Shown one piece after another: positions 10,590 through 21,725 of a stretch of 64,000 bases of DNA (position 1 is the first letter of the stretch; each line of letters begins with the position of its first letter). Below the pieces are notes generated by a model. That model was given only the letters and a program-made list of their open reading frames with translations. It had not been told where the DNA came from and did not search any database. This stretch comes from Pyrrhosoma nymphula (Eukaryota; Arthropoda; Insecta; Odonata; Coenagrionidae): NCBI GenBank assembly GCA_963573305.1, contig OY754339.1, positions 87,265,838 through 87,329,837 on the forward strand, written 5' to 3'. A program made the translations under genes and the position numbers.

Positions 10590-11475
10590 TGGAGTATATC
10601 GAGCACACTTGCAAGCACAAGCACCATCTCTGGCATCAGATAATCGGAAAGGTTGGTGTATGGGTCGGATTCAGGGTGGTAAATGTGAGGAAAGGAAATT
10701 AAGCCGTGCTTGGAATCCCGTGGCAAAAAATTTCTCCCCTATCAGACCATTAATCACTCGAGCACGCACATTTTCTCAAAAGCCGACACGCCAGATTCAT
10801 TCGTATTTTGACGTAGAATAGAAGATTTATTAATCCCCTAAGTTTTACGAAGTAATAGTGTTAGTATTGAGGTGCTCAACAGCTGAGGTAATTTGCGCCT
10901 CACATGGGATCGGTGGGAAAGAATCAGGAGAGTGACAGGCGAGGCAAAGGGAGAGATGGATAGATAACCGACTTTATTTTAAACGGGGCGGGTTTTCAAG
11001 ACCACTAATAGTCTTGCTCTCTTTCTCTCTCTTGTGTTGCTGCTACAGCCATTTAAATTCCAATGGCTGGCTCTCCCGGGCGACATGAAACCTCTCTGCC
11101 GCACGAATGTGCTGCGGGCAAAATATTATTAGGAAAACATCTGAATATAAGAGTTGCTCCTCTGACGAGAGAAAATGTGGGGCATTCCAATATCCAACGT
11201 TAAAAAAAAGAGTGTGTTCGTCTTGTAACTATGATGTTGTCACTTAATTATTAAGCAACTTATTGCGTCCACTAAATGAGCGAATGGCAGGGGGTGAGTA
11301 TCAAAGTAGGAGAGGGAATAGAGGAAAAGGGATGAAGAAGGGGTTGTTGAGCCAATTCATGACGGAGTCTGCTGATAAATCTGTTTTTAAATTTTAATTA
11401 ACTTTTAATTATTTTAACTACTGCTTTAACTTTACTTCTAACTACTTTAAGGTATATACCGAATACGGTGAAATT
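10590..11475. other. No gene recognised
   Basis: I see no coding motif or repeat family here. An open frame at 10564-10821 (85 codons) lacks recognisable motifs and overlaps the end of the tandem duplication. Confidence 0.4.
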
Positions 11476-11479
11476 CGCC

Positions 11480-11640
11480 ATGAAAAAATCATTTGACTTG
11501 ACCGGGAAGACGAATCCGGATCTCCTAATTGCCGGTCAGGTGTGTTAGTCAGTTTCACCACCAAGCCATCTTAATTCAAGACGAATTTCAGCGGGGGGTT
11601 TTATGTAAAATTCCCCCGCTGAAATTCGCATTGAGTTGGA
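11480..11640 (-). repeat. tRNA-derived SINE copy (decayed) with 16-bp hairpin
   Basis: About 11500-11575 matches the tRNA-like head at 51775-51845 in the same orientation (shared CCGGATCTCC, ATTGCCGGTCAGGTGTG and ACCACCAAG), but the T-arm is eroded (GACGAATCC instead of GATTCGAACCC). Just downstream, 11582-11597 and 11613-11628 form a perfect 16-bp inverted repeat (CGAATTTCAGCGGGGG with CCCCCGCTGAAATTCG) around TTTTATGTAAAA. A similar AATTTCAGCGGGG/TTTTATGT segment follows the head in other copies, so the hairpin may mark the SINE body or an inverted partial copy. Confidence 0.6.
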
Positions 11641-12370
11641 AATTTACTTTAAGGTAGTTTGAGCGAAAAATCACTTCGCCAAGAATTTGATGAGATTGCC
11701 TCATTTTAAAGATAAAACTTCCATAATTCCAATGATATAAAAATACTAACCCCTGCCGAACTACTTTTCGAGCAATTTGCCTGAAAATACAAGCTGTTTT
11801 ACATGGGTTAGATTACGGCTGTACGCTCCAGAGGGAGAATATTGAAAAAACAACAAGAATTTACTACACTTAGATTTATTCAAAAAACTAACGGAGCTTA
11901 GTTTGTATGTTTTCTCAAATATTTATAAAAATTAATCAGTTTCTCACCGCAGTACTTTTTACGGAATCACAAAAAAATCTGCTGTTTTGAAGGCTTGAAA
12001 CAATAATGAGTCAAGTTAGATAGACTTATGTAGCTTGATTTATTAAATTACTGAGAATATTTGTCATATATAACTGTATTTTTGTGCTATAAACACTACA
12101 ATATTTACTTCATAATTCTTAAAGACGCTGAAATAAAAAAATAAAATTGAAATATGGTCTCCATTATTACTAGGGAAATATCTCGCTAAAACTATCTTAA
12201 CTTTGTAATTTAAAAAAATTAAATGAAGCTGACGGAGATAAAATGATAAATGATGATGAAGTCAGGATTATTGCGTTGACTGGTGGTTCACCGCAGCGTT
12301 TATTTCATACACACCAAAGGGATGAAAACCACCGTGTAGAAATTATTTAAATTAAAAAAATATCCAAAAA
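11641..12370. other. AT-rich, nothing recognised
   Basis: Strongly AT-rich sequence, with no open frame of note, repeat family member or structured element that I can identify. Confidence 0.4.
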
Positions 12371-12572
12371 TTCAATAAAAGCAAAGGAATGATTTACACT
12401 CTTGCATGCATTTCGGTAACCCAAGTGACCATCCACTAGGAGAATCAAAATCTCGTAAGCACGTGGATGTTAACGAGATTTTAACTGTCATTTAACCTGT
12501 CGATGGTAACCTAGGCGACCAAAATGCATGCATGGGAGTAAAAAATTCCTTTGTTTTTATTGAAAATTAGGA
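12371..12572. repeat. Palindromic MITE-like foldback
   Basis: Left arm about 12371-12466 and right arm about 12472-12572 are imperfect reverse complements. Paired landmarks are TTCAATAAAAGCAAAGGAAT with its complement at the far right end, TTGCATGCATTTCGGTAACC with GGTCGCC/ATGCATGCAT, and ATCTCGTAAG near the centre with GTTAACGAGAT. The whole element is about 200 bp with almost no loop, typical of foldback MITEs. I did not find a clear target-site duplication. Confidence 0.65.
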
Positions 12573-12604
12573 TTTATTTTTACTTTAAGTTTACTTGCCA
12601 GTTG

Positions 12605-12755
12605 TTCTCTTCTTCAATTATAGAAAGAATTTGACTCGGCCGGAATTCGAACCCGAATATCCCAATTTACGGTCAGATGTGTTGTCCAATTATAACACCA
12701 TGCTTATTTCAAGGCGAATTCCAGTGGATTTTTATATGAACTATATGTTTTCGTA
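12605..12755 (-). repeat. tRNA-derived SINE copy (decayed)
   Basis: About 12635-12715 matches the tRNA-like head at 51775-51845: GGAATTCGAACCCGAAT (the T-arm region), then ATTTACGGTCAGATGTGTT and TTATAACACCATG in place of TTACACCACCAAG. It is followed by GGCGAATTCCAGTGGATTTTTAT, the same downstream motif seen in copies at 11.5, 23.7 and 51.8 kb. The acceptor and D-arm are eroded, so this is not a tRNA gene. Confidence 0.55.
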
Positions 12756-14520
12756 TCCAGTCCACATATTGCGCCTCAGGAGACGTAGTCGTGCGTGATA
12801 AGTCTCTGTCGCGATGGATAAACCCGGCATTGTCGCTTTAGAACGACTAATCTTGCTAAGTACGACTTTCGTGACGAATTTAATCCCTTTGGTACATCTT
12901 TGCACAGGTGTGCGTGACTGCGTACTTTGGCATTAGTGCATTTCTCAGTGATTTGGACGGTAACATTTATATCTCACGTCTGAGAATTTGCAATGCCCAA
13001 AACAGAGCAAATTGCGAAGGAAATAATTTGAATCAAAATATATTCCAACGCACATGGTATGGTTACCTCGTATGGTTTTGAGAACAAAATAGTTTATCAA
13101 TCCAAATAAATCTCTTTCTAAGGGAGTGGAATTTATAACTGAAAGCATTGTATGTAGTGTTGAAGATTCCGAGTGTATGACGAATGAATTCTAAAAAGAA
13201 CATGGCTTTGGCTGAGAATTGCACGAAGACGTATCAGAAATTAATGTGAAAATGTAAAGTATCATTTCATAGTTTGAGGAAGTGCAGAGAGAAATGCGTT
13301 CTCGTCTTAATGCAGTAGTCCTTGGGGATTGGAAAGCAATTCCATCTCGTGTAATGAACTCTTGTAGCTTACGAAGGTCGATTGCTCGAGCGGAATCCAT
13401 TAACTTTTCATTTCTTTTGAATCTCATAGGAATGAGTGCGAAATGTCTGAATGCATAATCCTGAAAAGGTCTTTATTACGTCTTCCTGCGTTTCTTAATC
13501 TTACGTCCATTCAGCGGTGTTCCTACCAGTCTCCCGCTATATTTTGAATCATCAAAGTTATATAAATTCAATGAAGTGGAATCAAAGAGTTAATTCTCAA
13601 AGCAATATGTGGTTGTAGAATATTTTTCTCTCGTATATTGCTAGCGTCTCAAAATATAATGATATAACCATTTATCTTCGTTTTGCATTACTTAGAATAA
13701 TTTTTTCTTCTAATTAAACAGAAAATGATGGGCATAGCTGACAAGTAAAATTGAAGGTGTGATCTTGTGTGGGAAAATATTAATTCCTGCTGAAATTTAA
13801 CGAAAACTTCGAAGAAGTAAGGTGACGCTTCATTATTTTGAACTATCGTATCTATCGTTTTATAATTCTTTATAGCTAATGAAATCCAAGAAAGGAAATG
13901 AGCTCCTAACACACAGAAGCGAACACTAATGTCTCTAACACATATGGTTGTGTGGAATTTGATATTCTTTTTTATGATTTTGCCCTAATTTTCAACATTC
14001 AATGTAGTAATAGAGTCTTTTTAAATAAAAAAAACAACTCAAACAATCGTTGTCGACATTTCGTTAAATGTACAATGACATTACTTAACCAGTATACGGT
14101 ATCAACAGTAATTATTAAATATCCTTGCAAAGTCTCACGCTATTCGTAAACCACTTAAAATAATATTAAAGAGTAAAAAATGAAATATCTCAATAAAGAC
14201 TACATATTGGCTAGTGCACATTTAGGAGGGAAGACGATTAGTAATTGCCTGATAACGTGGTGACGTTGCATGTAGTAAATATGAGGCTTTTTAGCTCCTT
14301 TATTACATTTAAATTTTTTGGTTTCCAAACACTGAAAGATAGTCGAAAGAATGATGACAATACTGTTTTAATAATTAAATTAGGCAATCAAGCGTATCAA
14401 ATATGTATTGGTACTACATAAAATACAGATTTCAAGAGCATGTACCAGTTTTGTGTTAAGCCATGTTTATATTTTTTTAACATTCCAAAGTTGTGAACCT
14501 GACTCAGCTCAAAAGCGCCA
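12756..14520. other. No gene recognised
   Basis: AT-rich DNA; several 65-80-codon open frames on both strands show no domain, signal peptide or repetitive relation to other parts of the window. I see nothing that I can support as a gene. Confidence 0.4.
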
Positions 14521-14524
14521 ATAT

Positions 14525-14772
14525 TACTCAGACCTCATCAGGGCTGATGTTCTTCACTGTCGTATTTCTTGAAAAATTAATATCATTCCGGCTCTCCATG
14601 TTCATTTTTATCTAAAAACCTTCTGTTTTTTTAGCCATACTGTTATAATCAGGGCAAGCATGGAGAGAAAAAAACAGAAGAGGTCCTTATTAAAATGAAC
14701 ATGGAGAGCGGAAATGACCTTACTTTTCTAGAAATACGTCAGTGGACAACATCAACCCTGGTGAAGTGAAAT
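14525..14772. repeat. Inverted repeat, about 105-nt arms
   Basis: About 14533-14640 and 14660-14770 are reverse complements with scattered mismatches. Shared blocks (left arm and complement of right arm) include CATCAGGGCTGATGTT / CACCAGGGTTGATGTT, ACGTATTTCT, CGGCTCTCCATGTTCATTTT / CGCTCTCCATGTTCATTTT, and TTCTGTTTTTTT. The centre also contains a small second repeat (CATGGAGAG). It looks like a foldback or two inverted copies of one repeat. Confidence 0.6.
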
Positions 14773-14856
14773 GAATTTGACGAATCCATGGCAACAATTG
14801 CTTGAGTTTTTTTTTTTAATGCTCCACAGCTATAATAATTACAATATTGTGTTCGT

Positions 14857-15362
14857 AAATATTTCTCGGTTTTGACACCGGGTAAGATTATTGAAATTCG
14901 TCAATGTTTCGAAATGTACCTCGAAAGGCAGTAAAAAGTTCCCCGTGTGAACGATAGTTAGCGCCAACCCGCTTCCAAACTTCCAAAGGTTCCAAACTTG
15001 TTTACGTTGTCGTTTACCACGCAAGAGTTACTAGGGTTGAATGATGGTTACTAGCGTTTGGGTTACTAGGGTAAAGAGCTAGTAATATAAACTGGGAATA
15101 ATTCTTCTCAATAGTTTTAACCTCGATTATACGTTTTAGGAGGCTGATACATCTTAGAATCATCATTGTAATATATATTATACATTTTAAGAATGGTTTG
15201 AGACTGCTTTATCCTCACGATCAATCCTCCGGGGTGGCATAAGTTGTTGATATCCTCGTATTTATCGGCTTCCACGATGGCCGAGTCAACCATTGAAACG
15301 TTGATGAATTTCAATAATCTTACCCGGTGTCAAACGCGAGAAACCTTTACGAATGTAATTCG
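14857..15362. repeat. Inverted repeat arms 360 bp apart
   Basis: A block of about 50 nt at 14866-14915 (TTGACACCGGGTAAGATTAT, then TGAAATTCGTCAATGTTTCG) recurs in inverted orientation at 15297-15346 with about 5 mismatches. The spacer has short direct repeats of GTTACTAGGG at about 15025-15075. The minus-strand open frame at 15117-15314 ends in the right arm and has no recognised domain. Confidence 0.55.
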
Positions 15363-15364
15363 CC

Positions 15365-17755
15365 GGGAAAATCTTATGTCCTTTACAATATTTTGGTTTG
15401 AAAAAAATGGAGGAGGTTCTTTATTTGCTACGTAGTAGGTACTAACAGCACGTATCGACCGGGTGAAATGACCTGCCAAGTCCTTTCAATTCTTCTCCTT
15501 GGGGAATATTTTGTCTTTGGCCAGTCCGCTCATGTAACGTCTTCATGCGAGCCGTAAAAAAACTCCCGATACTTCTCGAAAGAAGAGTGTGGGTCTTCTA
15601 GTGGGTTTTTCGTCTCCCACCTCTTCTTCCCGAGTCCTCTCTTAGAGATGCCCGTCGCGTCGTAGGCCCTCTTTCCCCCCGTGGAAAGCGCCCTCTCCAC
15701 CCGACCATCATTTATCGCGTTTCCCCATTGTCCGAAAAATCCAACTTCTCCAGGACCCGTCAAGAGGGAGAGATTGAATGAGTCCTGGGGGTGACATATA
15801 GGTATGAAGGGAGACCATTAAGGGAGGATAAGGGAATTAAATGTTGGGACCGAGAGATATAAATGGTCATTTTTTTACGGTACACTACGTGAGGAGAATG
15901 AGGTGGTTAATTTGTAGCCTCCCGAGTGGTTTCGTGAGAATACCGGCGGCCGCCATATTGATGACACACCGTGGGCTGTAATGGTTTTTTAAAACCCCCT
16001 GTCAAGGCGCTCATCCCACCGTACGGGGCGGGAGGGATCCTAGGAAATGAAGTGAGCCCTTTGTTTTCCACCGTGAACCTCGCCCGAATTACGGAGCCCA
16101 AATCGATCATCCTCCAGTTTCCCGAAATAAATCGTTAAGTGATGGTCCTCTCGTAATTACTAGTGTGATTGCACTTAATGGCATTCTATGGGTGCAAAAG
16201 AGTGTTCTCATCTTTTAAAATCTAATCGAAAAACATGTTTTGTTCGAAGTCATACAATTTTCTCAATAAAGGAATTTATCAGGCGTCATATGGTTAATCG
16301 TTTGTAGCAAAATATTTGAAAAAAAGGGAAGACTAGGCTACATTTCACAGTTTATATTTAAAATAACCAACCATGGTTTTTGCATAATTCACCATTTTCA
16401 AGGCATTCTACACTTGGTTTAGCAGACCAATGTAAACCAAAGTGGATGAATGGAGGGAGGCGGGGGAAATAAGGGTTTGGGGAAATTTCGTTCCATCCCG
16501 TAGCTTAATTTTTGATTAATAGGTATTTAAAAAAAAACATTGACTAGCATTCATATTTAACGGCTGCGAAGCTATTGTCTTAACTGCTGGGATACTTTTC
16601 GCGCTGAGTATGCCACCCTGTAATCATCATTATAATTCTCGCACAATTTCCTGGCACTGCGCAGTGGGCGATTTTGGGACATGGGCAACGGAACTTTGAG
16701 AATCCTGCGAAACGAGGAAGGAAGGAGGCGGGTCAGGAAAATCTTCTAATTGTTTTAAACACATGCACTTCGAGAAATGGGTTGAGTCACCACTACCCTC
16801 CGTCCCGTTTCGACCCCTGTTGCAATGAGACCTCGATAAATTTGTCCCTGGTGAAGTTATAGCGAGGGGTGATATCAAAGTGACTGGAGTGGTAATTGTG
16901 GGCCATTGATTGCACATTTTTATTATTTTTTAAGTATGTATGTAAAAACAATTCTTGGACAGCGCTAAAGTGGATCACTTTATGTGTTGGAATTCATGTA
17001 CAGTCATTAACGAAAATTATGCAAGAATTACATTAAAAATTTTTATCCTTGACTGAATCATGTTGTGATTAGAGTTTTTGGTTCGGTATTCAAAACTTAT
17101 ACGGAATTATATTGAAATAGGTCTTTTTAGAATATTTGACTCGACGTGGAACCTTAATATTTGTTGGCAACTATTATAATCATAAGATATAAATAGTTTT
17201 GCGTTTAGAAGAAAATCTGTGCATAGCTAATCAAACTTTTACGAATCTTGTGCCATCAATCATCTGTGGCGGGATTCTACCACAGACATTAGTTAGCCTT
17301 CCTTGGTTTACTGCGTGGAATATAGCAATTTTCTTTGGTCTTCAGAATTAGCTCCATTTCATTCTTTTGTTTACATAACAGAAATACACCGCGATGAAAC
17401 ACGTATTAAATTGCCGTATGGAACACGTATGGAACGAATTCACCTGAACCTGGAGTCAAAAACACGGGCCTTAGGCTTTCCGAGAAACTGCACAGTCCAC
17501 CACGGCCCCAATTGCTTCCCCACTCCGATGAAAATGTTTTCAGGGTTTAAGGGAACTAGATGCTAAGCCGTTAAAGTCGATCAATAATCACACTCGTCAA
17601 GAAACATTTAGGTGAGCTCGTAAGAAACAAGCAACCAAGAGGATTAATCCAAAAGCATTTCTTTCACAGTAGTTAGCTATTTATGTGACGATTTTCATAA
17701 TTTTATCTTCTCTTCATAGCGATCTTTTTTCCATGTTGTTCGCGTGGAAAATGTA
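15365..17755. other. No gene recognised
   Basis: Moderately mixed composition with open frames of 60-95 codons on both strands (for example 15530-15763 minus, 16630-16917 minus, 17303-17566 plus). None has a motif, codon pattern or repeat relation that I can recognise, and there is no visible splice-linked chain. I cannot exclude a host exon. Confidence 0.35.
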
Positions 17756-17759
17756 ATCT

Positions 17760-18740
17760 AATGCCGCGTCTTAACTTACCACTTAAGCATACACTTAAGT
17801 GCAGCTTCCACTTAAGTTCACCATGTAGACGCCCTTTCACCACTTAAGTGGACCCGGGGACCCCTATTTAAATGGAATTGGATGATATCGATATTGTACC
17901 GTGGAGGTGGTCGAAGTGTCGTCATCGATAGGTCGAGGAGTTTCGATAATCATACACATACTACATGTGTTTACATCATTTATATAAGGAATTAAGTAAA
18001 TGTCCTAGTAATAATCTTCTTTTACATTTTTACGGGGTTACACGAGTCTATAAATGTTACTTCCCGGGCACATAATTTTTGCGCGATGCAAATTTATTTC
18101 CATTAACTCATGGTAGCGCTGAAGTAGACATAATGTCTGTGTGTAGACGCTCGCCTGCATTTAAATACTGCACCAAAGTACACCCGACTTAAGTACACCT
18201 GTAGTATAGACGAGGCATAGGTATGTGAGCATTCCTTTCGATGATTTGAATTTGGTGCAGGTCGAAGAAACACTTCAACGGACTTTGGAGCACACGAACG
18301 ACGTTTAATGGAACGATGCACGCAAGCGAAATGTTTCGTAACCTGTCCGTAGGTAGCATTCTATAGGTTTACTACAGTTTCGGCCAATATTTTGTTAATA
18401 GTGAACGAATTCCTACAATATACGTAGTTAAAAAGGTAATATTTTAACCGCAAAATAATTAAACACAGCACCTTATCCATTGTTGGCGTCTTGGATGAAA
18501 ATCGACACATCAGCTAAATCGCGGATGCGATTATCGAAGTATTTTTATTGTTTAAACAACTCTCCGAATCAATTGTGCTCCCAATATGTTATGAAGTGTG
18601 CTGGCCAATAGTGCGATAGGGTCTGAAACGAATGGAAAGCAACGCGCTGTTTTGTTACGAATTGAGAAGCGCACTAGAGCGAATGAAAAGAGCCATAAGT
18701 GAGGATAATAAGTTGCATATTCGTATCACGTACTTTAAAA
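17760..18740 (-). repeat. Interspersed repeat family 1, copy B, with CACTTAAGTG motifs
   Basis: About 18235-18700 is the inverted homologue of 2320-2790. Beyond the shared part, toward lower coordinates, are motifs built on CACTTAAGTG or CACTTAAGT (four between 17778 and 17856, and a related ACTTAAGTAC at about 18188), with GTAGACG at 17824 and 18142. Clustered palindromic subterminal motifs like these are common in DNA transposons. I could not find matching terminal repeats, and the limits are approximate. Confidence 0.5.
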
Positions 18741-18832
18741 CTCATCTGTTCAATTGAAACCATGGGAAAATAGTTCACAGGTGGAGCGATGCGACCATTT
18801 TAATATTAGTTTTATTTTAATTGTATGGAGCC

Positions 18833-20240
18833 CTTCGAGTAGCAGTTATAAAGCCTTAATTAGTCACTTTACATTATTGTATCGCTTGCCACGAGGTTAA
18901 ATATGTTTTACTAATAATAATAATATAATAAGAAGTTTATTACTTCCCAAAGCAACATTCACAAAAAATACAAAGATTTCATACAAACATTTTAGCAAGC
19001 TTTAGGTAGCCTCTAAGAAAAAACTGAGTTGAGGCTCCCTTCAAAGAAATGCATAGCTGCATATTTTCATAGGAACAATTAGTTGATCATTTATAAATTC
19101 TAAAAAAAACATATAATTAATATAATACAGTTTTACAATGAACCAAGCAGGATGAATACAATAAATACAAGAACTACATACAATAATATTAAATAGATAG
19201 TCTACACTGGGATAAGTAAGTAGTCATTCCACTGCCATTAGAAGGAATTTAGTTTTAATATTGACCTTTATATTCACTGTTATCAAATTGTATATTTTAA
19301 GTCCCATATTCAAAAAGCATCTTTTAAAGAGAGTTTAGTTAGGTTTAATTGGATGTACATAGAATTCATTTCGAAGATTATGATGCGTTCTTTTTAAAGG
19401 TTTATTTTCACTTCGTAAATAAAATAATCTAAGAACTTTATAAATATATGTGTCTTAATGGTAACAATTTTAATGAATAAAATAAGGGGAATGAGTGGCA
19501 GTATTGCGATTTACCTGCAATGATTCTAATTATTCTTTTTTTCATTATAATAATTGGTTGAAGTACATTTTGATAAGATCCCCCCCAGAAAACTAATCCA
19601 TAATTCAATTTTGACTGAACCAGAGAAAACAAAGGGTTTTACGGAAATGGGTTGAACACTAATTTCGTATTAAATATAATTTTGACAAACAGTACCTTAG
19701 TGCGCCAGAAACATGTAGCATATATGACTATCCCATTTTAACTGTTGATCTATGGCGACTTCAAGATACTTTATTTCATTAACTTGTTCAATTACTGGAC
19801 AGTTACCAATATCAGTCAACTCAAATTTCAGTCAATTCAAAACAGTCAGTTTTATCAACAGCACGTGATTATAATGTTATCTGTGACAGTCAGCTGCCGA
19901 GGACAAATGAATTTAGAATTCTCACCTACCTACCACCAATTTTTGATGCTGTACCGTAGTTAAGTGATGAAGCGAATCGAGCATTTAAAATCTTAATTAT
20001 CTTCAATTTGCCTTGATGATTACGTAGCGAACGCAAAATCTTAGTGAGCTATGTGCTTGAACGATGTTTAATCAAAAGTCATGCGGCTACGCAATGCCGT
20101 ACCCAAAGAGATTGAGCAAAACGACTAGTTTAATCTTCAGCTTTCTTTTATTTCTGTCTGAGCTACTCGCGTAGCAATTATAAAGCCTTAATGAGTGGCG
20201 TTACTTATTCGTATCTTGTGCCGGGGAACTCAATATGTTT
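18833..20240. repeat. Direct repeat flanking a retroelement relic
   Basis: About 75 nt at 18833-18912 (GTAGCAGTTATAAAGCCTTA and following) recur diverged at 20166-20240 (GTAGCAATTATAAAGCCTTA). The CR1/L2-like relic lies between the two copies. The repeat is far too long for a target-site duplication, so a local duplication or two members of a repeat family is more likely. Confidence 0.5.
18915..19865 (-). pseudogene. CR1/L2/jockey-like reverse transcriptase C-terminal relic
   Basis: The minus strand from about 19860 gives NCPVIEQVNEIKYLEVAID then LKWDSHI (the 'KYLGxxID...LxWxxHI' region after the polymerase core). After broken sequence, 19632-19438 gives an open 64-codon stretch with SLVQSKLNYGLVFWGGSY and KKRIIRIIAGK. 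Further down it reads NLRNEFYVHPIKP...FLNMGLKIYN, the usual C-terminal end of such elements. The 3' end would be near 18915, where ATAATAATAATATAATAAG (plus strand) could be an A/T-rich microsatellite-like tail. Several stops and shifts are present, and no catalytic motif remains. Confidence 0.75.
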
Positions 20241-20244
20241 AATC

Positions 20245-21465
20245 GAAGCCGCGCGATTATGGAGTTATCTGCGGCAATCAATCTATCCTGCGGCGGCCCT
20301 GGAGAAATGTCTGGAAGAGGTTGACTGAGAACTCGACGCGTGTCGGCGTTTTTATTTAAGACCTTAAATGGAATCGACAGCCGCCGCGAGTCCTTCATTT
20401 TCCCGCGTGGCGGCGCGGCATTTGCCAATTCCACTCTTCATTTGCAACGGCCCTTCCTTCCCCTCTTCATCGCCGTCTTCATTATAAAGCCGCTTATATC
20501 TCCACGAACCCATTGTCTTTCAACCACTCTCTTTCTCCGCCTCCCCTCCCCTCCCATCACTCACCTCCCCTCCCTTACCGTCCCTTCCTTCTCCCCTCCT
20601 TTCGTCATTTGCTCCTGGGTTATCCCGCCACGTCTTCAAGTGGTGCTGCCGCTGCCGGGGCTAATGCACAGGTGAAGCACTCAGTTAACCCCAATCCTGT
20701 CTCGAATTACCTAATATCTCTCGCATTTCGAATGCTCGTGCCGATCGCTTTTGAGGCCAAACGTCGAGGGCAGTCAGTTGATCTTGGAATTTATTTTTTT
20801 ACTAGCGGAAGGTACCCGTTGAAATTCAACGGGTGTGAAAAACATTGAACTTATTGAAAATTGAACAGTTCACAATCGCAATGAGAGGCAAATGGTTCCA
20901 CTGCGTGTAATACGTCTGCGAGTATTAAACGATAATAAACAACGCTCTGTTATAGCAACAGAGGTACTATTACCATTACTATTCGCTGCACGTAAGTGTT
21001 CTTGCACATTTAATTGCGTGTGTAGTCTATTTAATTCCTTTATGTATATCATTTACTACTTAAGTGTTCTCTTATATATATATACATGCAGTGTCTCTAT
21101 GAGAGCTACTTCGAGAATAGACATTGTAGAATATACTTATTGAAAATATGCATTGAATTTATCGATTACCTCCCGAAGCAATCTACCATGGGGCTCTTGA
21201 GACGCTGGGCCCTTATACAGATTTTCTTTCTACATAATATCATGGACCTGCAGGATAACGTGACATTTAAATGCTAGATGCGTGAATATCATTTAAAAAT
21301 TAAATCTCTGGTTGTCAAGGAAATATGCTCTTGTTGATTTCAGAGAAAAATGTGAGATTTTCCAGATGAAAACATGATTTACAGACAAATAAGGAGCGCA
21401 AAAGAAAATCAATTGAAAGAATTAGAAACTTTATTTATTCAGCCAGCCGATAAAAAAATCATAGC
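20245..21465. other. No gene; GC-rich then pyrimidine-rich DNA
   Basis: 20240-20430 is relatively GC- and CpG-rich and 20520-20610 is C/T-rich (CCTCCCCTCCC). Open frames over it (20201-20848) are Pro/Ser/Leu-rich in a way explained by composition. I see no recognisable domain. A regulatory or exonic role is possible but unsupported. Confidence 0.35.
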
Positions 21466-21469
21466 CCTC

Positions 21470-21725
21470 TACCTTGAGTGAAAGTACTTTTAAAAAGCAA
21501 AAAGTGAAACCACTGCCCCGAACCCATTGTTTAGTATGGGCCACCAAGGGGGCCCTGAGGGCTTTTTAATGTAGCCTATGGTACAACCAGGTATATTTTC
21601 TCTCTACATGCTAAATTTCAGCTCGATCGGTTAATTAGGTTTTGTGTGATGGAGCAACAGACAGACAGACACCAATACGTTTTTATATATCAGTAAGGAT
21701 TGGATATCACGTTCTTACTCTCCGA
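21470..21725 (+). repeat. RTE/SINE-type 3' tail repeat
   Basis: The segment contains TTTCAGCTCGATCGGTTAAT, then GTGTGATGGAGCAACAGACAGACAGACA and a terminal TATATATCAGTAAGGAT. This layout (a 'TCGATCGGTTxAxTAGTTTT' block, GTGA...GAGxAACAGACAGACA, and end TATTAGTAAGGAT) is a widely shared 3' end of insect RTE-type retrotransposons and the SINEs that borrow it. No coding part is attached. Confidence 0.65.

Noticed and set aside
11582..11628. Bacterial-style terminator hairpin
   Set aside because: The window is eukaryotic and the hairpin belongs to a SINE context; no T-run follows the stem.
17303..17566. 87-codon plus-strand open frame as a host gene
   Set aside because: No motif, no neighbouring exons with splice signals that I can link, and no repeat relation; kept as undetermined.
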